Positions 1 to 3,807 of a DNA stretch of 6,578 nucleotides are shown piece by piece (within the stretch, counting starts at the first letter, position 1; the number at the start of each line of letters is the position of its first letter). The position numbers were made by a program, and so were the translations under genes. Location of the stretch: positions 1 to 6,578 of the forward strand of contig JACFNM010000233.1 of NCBI GenBank assembly GCA_019454915.1. The letters run 5' to 3'. This DNA is from Chitinophagaceae bacterium. GTDB lineage: Bacteria; Bacteroidota; Bacteroidia; Chitinophagales; Chitinophagaceae. The notes beneath the pieces were generated by a model. The model was not told the DNA's origin. It was given only the letters and a program-made list of their open reading frames with translations, and made no database searches.

Positions 1-264
1 AAAAGTGATTTACAGACCAGACCTATATTCCATTTCAAAGAGGAACCCATCAAACTGCATGTCTTGATATGCTTTATGGCGGTAGTTATTTCAAAACACA
101 TCGAAATAAAAGCGGGAGTTTCAATAAGAAAATATTTGGATGAGGCCAAAAAAATAGTTGATGGAAAAATTTTAAACCACATCACTGGCAAATATGTTAC
201 CATCGAAGCAGAGCCAACCGAGAAAATGCTGGATTACTCCCAAAAGCTATTCCCACCGCACTAA
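1..264 (+). CDS. IS4/IS1634-type transposase, C-terminal fragment (cut by window start)
   Basis: The frame is open from the first base (codon start at position 1) to a TAA at 262-264, giving 87 residues of a protein that begins upstream of the window. It starts KSDLQTRPIFHFKEEPIK and continues with HVLICFMAVVISKHIE. This resembles the region just after the catalytic glutamate in DDE transposases of the IS4/IS1634 group, where a '(E)qaFRxxKSDLxxRPIFH' segment is followed by a hydrophobic helix. The catalytic Glu itself would lie a few residues outside the window, so the active site cannot be checked. The last 45 or so residues (VDGKILNHITGKYVTIEAEPT) fit the small C-terminal tail of such enzymes. 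A TTG or ATG inside the frame (64 or 76) could be mistaken for a start, but coding clearly continues upstream. The family is recalled from memory, so the exact IS family is less sure than 'transposase'. Confidence 0.8.
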   Translation, partial: KSDLQTRPIFHFKEEPIKLHVLICFMAVVISKHIEIKAGVSIRKYLDEAKKIVDGKILNHITGKYVTIEAEPTEKMLDYSQKLFPPH

Positions 265-294
265 AAGGGACAAGTCAGGAGAAATTTTTTTGAG
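1..294 (+). mobile_element. Right-hand part of an insertion sequence; exact end not determined
   Basis: The element is inferred from the transposase tail ending at 264. Its right boundary must lie between that stop and the unrelated coding tail that is readable from about 295-304. The left end is outside the window, so terminal inverted repeats and target duplications cannot be compared, and the end given here is only approximate. Confidence 0.5.
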
Positions 295-393
295 AAAATA
301 AGGGTAGCTAAACCCAGAATCACTGTGCTGGCTACGAATGGCGCTGCCACCGCACGGATATACGAGGTGCGGGTATATAATGAACGGACATAA
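295..393 (+). pseudogene. 3' remnant of an interrupted gene, probably a secreted enzyme ending in a beta-sandwich domain
   Basis: An open frame reads ...RVAKPRITVLATNGA and then TARIYEVRVYNERT, with a TAA stop at 391-393. There is no plausible start. The pattern of a hydrophobic strand, 'TNGA', then 'ARIYEVRVY' at the very end resembles the final strands of discoidin-like or other beta-sandwich domains that close many Bacteroidota glycoside hydrolases and FAD-dependent oxidoreductases. Base composition is more GC-rich and more codon-like than the flanking DNA. The fragment lies directly behind the transposase and in the same direction. I infer that the insertion sequence, or a deletion linked to it, removed the rest of the gene. 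The junction is somewhere in 265-304, and the frame happens to coincide with that of the transposase. The parent family is a guess from about 30 residues. Confidence 0.5.
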
Positions 394-418
394 AAACGGG
401 AAAAGCGGCTTGCAGCCG
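393..418 (-). terminator. Possible terminator of the ModF-like gene
   Basis: On the minus strand, CGGCT and AGCCG (418-414 and 410-406) can form a five-pair stem with a three-base loop. It is followed by a T-rich run with a few C and G (405-393). It lies about 35 bases past the stop of the leftward ATP-binding protein, in the gap between two convergent coding regions. The stem is short, so the call is weak. Confidence 0.35.
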
Positions 419-453
419 AAAGAAATTATACCAGAAGATTTTTTTCTTTTAGA

Positions 454-1938
454 TTAAGTCGTGTTACCCGCCCGGTCTGTGGTAAATGCTTCGCCGTTTT
501 CTATCCGGAGAAAATGTGTGATGCATTCCGGTATATCTTCTTTAAAGTGGCTTACGTATAAGAGGGTTGTTTGAAATTGAGCGCAGATATCATTAATCAT
601 TTGTTTGAATCGCATGATCTGTTCCGGATCAAGCCCCTGGCAGGGTTCATCCAAAATTAACAGGGGAGGATTCTTTATCAGAGCACGGGCTAATAGCACC
701 TGGCGTTGTTCTCCCGAAGAAAGTGCAGATAGAAGTTTATGCTTTACCGGTTCAAGATTAAAGTTAGAAATCCACTTTTCAACTATCATTTCCTGTTCGG
801 TGTTTAAACTTCGAAATAACCCGATGGTATCGAATAGCCCTGACGCGATGGTTTCATAACACGTTGAACTGTAGTTGAAGTGAACATGCATTTCAGGTGA
901 AACATATCCTATTTTTCTTTTGATATCCCAGATACTCTCACCCGAACCCCTGCGCTTATCAAACAGGTATATTTCATTCGCGTAAGCCTGGTTGTTATCT
1001 CCCGAAATCAGGCTGAGCAGCGTTGATTTGCCCGCACCGTTAGGTCCGGTAATACACCAGTGTTCACCTCTGCGTGCCGCCCAGTTGATGTCTTTTAAAA
1101 TCCATTTTTCTCCGTACCGGATATTTACATTGACCATCCTGACTGCATAGTCAAAGTCGTTTTTCCGGGGTTGATTGATGTTGTGGAGCAGGGCAGTATT
1201 GATACTCCTCTCGTTTTGAGACTTAATATGCAGGGCGAAAGATTCTTTGTCACGGGTTACTGCGGTTAATTTTCCCTTCTCTAAAGTAGCGATATGGGTG
1301 ATGCAGTCGGGTATTTCGGTTACTGAAGTAATCAGTAAAATATGAATACCGGCCTGGCTGAGTTCATTTATGATTTGGGACAAAATTTTTCGTCCGTCAA
1401 TGTCTAAGCCGAGGTAGGGGTTATCCAGGATAAGCAATTGCGGATTACTTAATAGTGCACGGGCAATCTGCAGTCTTTTATTCTCTCCGTTGGAGAGCTG
1501 AATAAGCGGCTCATGCAGGATGTGTTGAATACGCAGCAGGGAAGGGAGTTCCTGAACCATGATGCCTGAATTCAGCTTTGTCTGTTCCTGTTCGTCTAAC
1601 CGGAGGGTTTCAGCAACGGTTTGTGAATCATTTGCATCGGACGCATTGAATCGTTGTTGGTAATAAAAATCGGAAGTATTGTAAAGATTCCTGAAGCGAT
1701 GTTGCTGTTCTACCAAAATGATATGGGGACGATAGTCTGGATCTCCGTTAAAGATGATTTTGCCTGTAAAATGCTGACGTCCGGCAATCGCCTGGGCAAG
1801 TACCGTCTTCCCGCTGCCGGACAGTCCGGTGATGATCCATTGCTCATTCTCGTGCATCGTCAGATTGAGATGATCGAGTATTTGCTTATTGTTGCGTTGT
1901 ACAGATACGTCCCGGAGCTGTAAAAAAGGTTGAGCCAT
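454..1938 (-). CDS. modF: ModF-like protein with two ATP-binding cassettes
   Basis: A 494-residue soluble protein made of two ABC ATPase domains, with no membrane segment or signal peptide. Domain 1 (about 1-235) has Walker A GLSGSGKT (38-45), signature LSNGE (148-152) and a Walker B ending LILDN (169-173). Asn173 replaces the catalytic Glu, and Val206 stands where the switch His should be. Domain 2 (about 262-485) has Walker A GPNGAGKST (298-306), signature LSSGE (406-410), Walker B LLILDE (426-431), D-loop GLD (435-437) and switch His464. The usual Q-loop Gln of domain 2 is replaced (IGYVSPEMH). Length, the SGLFDTIGLF segment and the PCQGLD...LLYVSHFKEDIPECITH end match my memory of E. coli ModF (also called PhrA), about 490 residues, linked to the molybdate locus but of unsettled function. 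No molybdate permease or binding protein is visible here, so a molybdenum role is inferred only by homology. The ATG at 1938 gives a standard N-terminus; no Shine-Dalgarno is seen. It could be co-transcribed with the small gene 141 bases upstream. Confidence 0.88.
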   Translation of the reverse strand: MAQPFLQLRDVSVQRNNKQILDHLNLTMHENEQWIITGLSGSGKTVLAQAIAGRQHFTGKIIFNGDPDYRPHIILVEQQHRFRNLYNTSDFYYQQRFNASDANDSQTVAETLRLDEQEQTKLNSGIMVQELPSLLRIQHILHEPLIQLSNGENKRLQIARALLSNPQLLILDNPYLGLDIDGRKILSQIINELSQAGIHILLITSVTEIPDCITHIATLEKGKLTAVTRDKESFALHIKSQNERSINTALLHNINQPRKNDFDYAVRMVNVNIRYGEKWILKDINWAARRGEHWCITGPNGAGKSTLLSLISGDNNQAYANEIYLFDKRRGSGESIWDIKRKIGYVSPEMHVHFNYSSTCYETIASGLFDTIGLFRSLNTEQEMIVEKWISNFNLEPVKHKLLSALSSGEQRQVLLARALIKNPPLLILDEPCQGLDPEQIMRFKQMINDICAQFQTTLLYVSHFKEDIPECITHFLRIENGEAFTTDRAGNTT

Positions 1939-2051
1939 TGTATATTCAGATTACAATGACTCAAGTTATTGTTTTGTTTGCAAATGGATGAAAATGCCGG
2001 GTAATATCTATTCCCTCGAATTGAATACTCCAAACAAACTGAATGGGATTA

Positions 2052-2081
2052 ACCAAAAATAAAAGAAGCCAGGTTCGGGCT
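2052..2081 (-). terminator. Weak possible terminator after the small acidic-protein gene
   Basis: On the minus strand, AGCC (2081-2078) and GGCT (2070-2067) enclose a seven-base loop, followed by a T-rich run (2066-2052). The hairpin overlaps the stop codon of the 87-residue gene. Four pairs is short, so read-through into the ModF-like gene remains likely. Confidence 0.3.
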
Positions 2082-2343
2082 AATCATCATCTTCGTAATA
2101 GGCATCTTCATTACTGTAATAAGAGGTTTCCCATTCTTTAACCGCGTTGTCATCCAGCAGCTCAACAATTTCAAAAATAGGATCAGTCTTACGTTTCCAT
2201 TCAGTTGTCTCTGTTTCTCCAAACCGGGTGATAAACAGACAGTGATCTGATTCAAGTGTAATCTGGATCAGGGAAATGGGAGATTTTTCTTTTTCTTCAA
2301 TGAGATAGTAACACCCTTTTTCCAGCAATGCATACGAATACAT
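2080..2343 (-). CDS. Small conserved-looking protein with an acidic tail, function unknown
   Basis: 87 residues, starting MYSYALLEKGCYYLIEEKEK and ending SYYSNEDAYYEDDD. I do not recognise a named family, although similar short proteins seem to occur in Chitinophagaceae. The sequence is rich in Tyr, Glu and Asp, has two Cys (11 and 35), and has no signal peptide or membrane span. The N-terminal half alternates hydrophobic and polar residues as expected for a small beta-sheet domain (SLIQITLESDHCLFITRF). A helix-like stretch (DPIFEIVELLDDNAVKEWE) leads into the acidic tail. It is believed real because it has natural codon use, a well-formed promoter about 150 bases upstream on the same strand, and a better amino-acid composition than overlapping frames. 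It precedes the ModF-like gene by 141 bases on the same strand; whether they share a transcript is unclear. Confidence 0.65.
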   Translation of the reverse strand: MYSYALLEKGCYYLIEEKEKSPISLIQITLESDHCLFITRFGETETTEWKRKTDPIFEIVELLDDNAVKEWETSYYSNEDAYYEDDD

Positions 2344-2498
2344 AACATTTCAAGTTTTAAATCTGAATAATGCAGAATTAATGGGTTGTTTCGAAAAACA
2401 ATTGGATTGGGTAGTAAGCCAGAAAATAATGGTATTAGAAATACTGGTTTATCGTTAGGTGATTGAAGTTTCATAGGTTCGAAACCAGCTTGTATGTA

Positions 2499-2527
2499 CA
2501 AATATAATGGAAATTACCCGCATCAAA
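2499..2527 (-). promoter_or_regulatory. Bacteroidota-type promoter for the small acidic-protein gene
   Basis: On the minus strand, TTTG (2527-2524) is followed after 17 bases by TATATTTG (2506-2499). This matches the Bacteroidota housekeeping consensus TTTG / TAnnTTTG at every fixed base, with spacing in the accepted range. Transcription would start near 2492, leaving a leader of about 150 bases before the ATG at 2343. Confidence 0.6.
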
Positions 2528-2554
2528 TTACTAAAAACAGCCCGACCGATATAT

Positions 2555-2578
2555 TTTAATTAATGGCTGATAATTAAA
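2555..2578. repeat. AT-rich inverted repeat, possible operator
   Basis: TTTAATTA (2555-2562) and TAATTAAA (2571-2578) are perfect reverse complements separated by eight bases. The dyad lies about 28 bases upstream of the -33 box of the leftward promoter, a position suited to an activator or repressor. In such AT-rich DNA it may also be chance. Confidence 0.3.
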
Positions 2579-2763
2579 TGATACTCAAATTGCTATATAT
2601 TTATACGGTAGCTATCTTGATAAAAATCATATTTTTTATTACCCAATGATAATTCCGGTATGCAACAGCTTGTTTCGAATGAAAATACCGATTTACTTCC
2701 GGGAATGCCCATCTTTGTATAAATCGCCATAAGTTCTGCGTATCCCGGGTTGGTCTGCATGAG

Positions 2764-2771
2764 GATTTTTG
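2764..2771 (+). promoter_or_regulatory. Candidate -7 box for the HAD gene
   Basis: GATTTTTG, followed by CA, differs from TAnnTTTG only at the first base and lies just upstream of the ATG at 2789, which would give a leader of about 10 bases. No TTTG is seen at the right distance upstream. A second candidate, CATCTTTG at 2710-2717, is equally imperfect. Confidence 0.3.
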
Positions 2772-2788
2772 CACGTTAATTATTTTTT

Positions 2789-3469
2789 ATGAGTGAGAAA
2801 GTTTTTAAGGCATTTATTTTTGATTTGAATGGAACTATGATTGATGATATGGCATTTCATGTGAAGGCCTGGTATCATCTGGTACATGATCAGTTAGGCG
2901 CGGATATCACGGTGGAGGAAGTGAGGTCTCAGATGTATGGGAAGAACAGTGAAGTGATGGACCGGATATTCGGTAAGGGGCATTTCCCGCCGGAGAAGGC
3001 AGATCGGTTGTCGCTTGAGAAGGAAAAGAATTATCAACGCGCGTTCCTTCCGCATTTAAAGTTGATTGACGGGTTGAATACTTTTCTGGAATCAGCGGAT
3101 AAGAAAGGGATTCTGATGGCTATCGGTTCTGCTGCCATGACCTTCAACATTGATTTTGTTTTGGATAATTTGCAGTTGCGTCATTATTTTTCTGCCATAG
3201 TCAGCGCCGATGATGTTTCAAATAGCAAACCCGACCCGGAAACCTATCTCAAAGCGGCTGCACTGTTAAAGGTGGCTCCGGAAGATTGTATCGTTTTTGA
3301 AGACGCACCCAAAGGCGTGGAGGCTGCATTAAATGCAGGGATGAAAGCAGTGGCTATTACTACGATGCATGAGGAGAGGGAATTTGCGCCGTATAATAAT
3401 GTTTTATTTTTTATTAATGATTATAACGAAGAAAGATTGCAGGATCTGTTTCGTCCAGGTAACAATTAG
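2789..3469 (+). CDS. HAD-superfamily, beta-phosphoglucomutase-like protein with Asn in motif I
   Basis: 226 residues, the usual length for the beta-phosphoglucomutase-like subgroup. Motif I is FDLNGTMID (11-19): Asp12 is the nucleophile, but position 14 is Asn instead of the Asp that acts as general acid/base in phosphatases and mutases. Motif II is GS (Ser114), motif III is the Lys of SKPDPETY (Lys147), and motif IV is the acidic pair in FEDAPKGVEAA (Glu171, Asp172). The helical cap spans about 22-90 (AFHVKAWYHLV to NYQRAFLPH). It is cytoplasmic, with no signal peptide. By family it would act on a small phosphorylated substrate such as a sugar phosphate; the substrate cannot be told from sequence. 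The Asn may lower or redirect catalysis, or mark a clade with altered chemistry. The ATG at 2789 is the only start that keeps the first strand (KVFKAFIFDL). It precedes the SusC-family gene on the same strand by 338 bases, so it is probably a separate transcript. Confidence 0.85.
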   Translation: MSEKVFKAFIFDLNGTMIDDMAFHVKAWYHLVHDQLGADITVEEVRSQMYGKNSEVMDRIFGKGHFPPEKADRLSLEKEKNYQRAFLPHLKLIDGLNTFLESADKKGILMAIGSAAMTFNIDFVLDNLQLRHYFSAIVSADDVSNSKPDPETYLKAAALLKVAPEDCIVFEDAPKGVEAALNAGMKAVAITTMHEEREFAPYNNVLFFINDYNEERLQDLFRPGNN

Positions 3470-3584
3470 TTGATATGTAGTTTTTGATTAATAGGATATC
3501 TTTTGATTTTATATAGGATTTCGCATTTTTTATCGCTGAGAAATAAAATGTTAAAATAGCTTTTTGTATTAAATTTTAACTACT

Positions 3585-3615
3585 TTTGAAGTTATAATGA
3601 ATAATTAAATATTTG
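3585..3615 (+). promoter_or_regulatory. Candidate promoter of the SusC-family gene
   Basis: TTTG (3585-3588), a 19-base spacer and AATATTTG (3608-3615) fit the Bacteroidota TTTG / TAnnTTTG pattern with one mismatch at the first base. An alternative -7 box, TACTTTTG at 3581-3588, matches perfectly, but the nearest TTTG upstream (3563-3566) is only 14 bases away. The first arrangement has the better spacing and would start RNA near 3621. Confidence 0.45.
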
Positions 3616-3638
3616 CTGGCTTTAAAACTATTCCAAGC

Positions 3639-3665
3639 ATGAGAAACGTAGGGGCATATTATTAG
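3639..3665 (+). CDS. Possible leader peptide MRNVGAYY upstream of SusC
   Basis: An ATG at 3639 opens eight codons (MRNVGAYY) ending at TAG, about 18 bases after the inferred transcription start and just before two inverted repeats. Its first eight bases, ATGAGAAA, are identical to the start of the SusC-family gene at 3808. The two Tyr codons right before the stop are what one might expect of a translation-sensing leader, but an ORF this short can easily occur by chance. Confidence 0.25.
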   Translation: MRNVGAYY

Positions 3666-3681
3666 GACTTCTGTCATTAAA

Positions 3682-3726
3682 AAAATATCTGCTGACAAGA
3701 TATTTTAATAGTTACATCGAATGTAA
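3682..3726 (+). promoter_or_regulatory. Two consecutive hairpins in the SusC leader
   Basis: AAAATATCT (3682-3690) pairs perfectly with AGATATTTT (3698-3706) around a seven-base loop. Five bases later, TTACAT (3712-3717) pairs with ATGTAA (3721-3726) around CGA. Both are in the predicted untranslated leader, 80-125 bases before the ATG. They may form an RNA control element, or be a protein-binding dyad in DNA. I do not recognise a known riboswitch class. Neither stem is followed directly by a long T run, so a simple intrinsic terminator is not evident. Confidence 0.4.
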
Positions 3727-3807
3727 TGTGAAAGTAAGTTCAATCCTTCTCTTGTATTTTTTTATGGTTTTCGGATACCTTGATTATCAAACTAAAATTA
3801 AAACAGA

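Larger units (their letters stand above)
2344..2788. other. Divergent intergenic region, 445 bases, no gene seen
   Basis: This AT-rich gap separates the leftward small gene from the rightward HAD gene, so it must hold promoters for both directions. It contains a good leftward promoter (2499-2527), an AT-rich dyad (2555-2578) and a candidate rightward -7 box (2764-2771). A further inverted repeat, CGGTAT (2656-2661) with ATACCG (2685-2690), and a short hairpin, TTGTTT (2386-2391) with AAACAA (2396-2401), are visible but may be chance. The leftward gene would have an untranslated leader of about 150 bases. No convincing coding frame was found on either strand. Confidence 0.6.
3470..3807 (+). 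other. Leader/intergenic region upstream of the SusC-family gene, 338 bases
   Basis: This AT-rich region between the HAD stop and the SusC start has no full gene and no clear terminator for the HAD gene. From left to right it contains two -7-like boxes (3581-3588 and 3608-3615), an eight-codon ORF (3639-3665), two adjacent inverted repeats (3682-3706 and 3712-3726) and a T-rich run near 3756-3767. If transcription starts near 3621, the SusC mRNA would carry an untranslated leader of about 185 bases. Confidence 0.55.

Noticed and set aside
304..372. GC-rich inverted repeats (GTAGC/GCTAC and CCGCAC/GTGCGG)
   Set aside because: They lie within the coding tail 295-393, whose codon structure explains the base composition. 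No T run follows to make a terminator.
605..859. Plus-strand open frame opposite the ModF-like gene (a second one lies at 1654-1923)
   Set aside because: These are antisense shadows of conserved ABC motifs, with Ser/Arg/Cys-rich composition and no independent support.
2049..2255. A 68-codon minus-strand frame inside the small acidic-protein gene
   Set aside because: It is a shifted reading of 2080-2343, with no domain-like pattern and no start signal of its own.
2477..2487. GGTTCGAAACC, resembling the T-arm of a tRNA
   Set aside because: The flanking bases do not extend it to a five-pair stem around a seven-base loop, and there are no anticodon or acceptor stems near it.
2268..2501. A 77-codon minus-strand frame overlapping the start of the small acidic-protein gene
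   Set aside because: Its ATG lies upstream of the inferred transcription start (near 2492), its composition is unlike a folded protein, and it overlaps the better-supported 2080-2343 frame.
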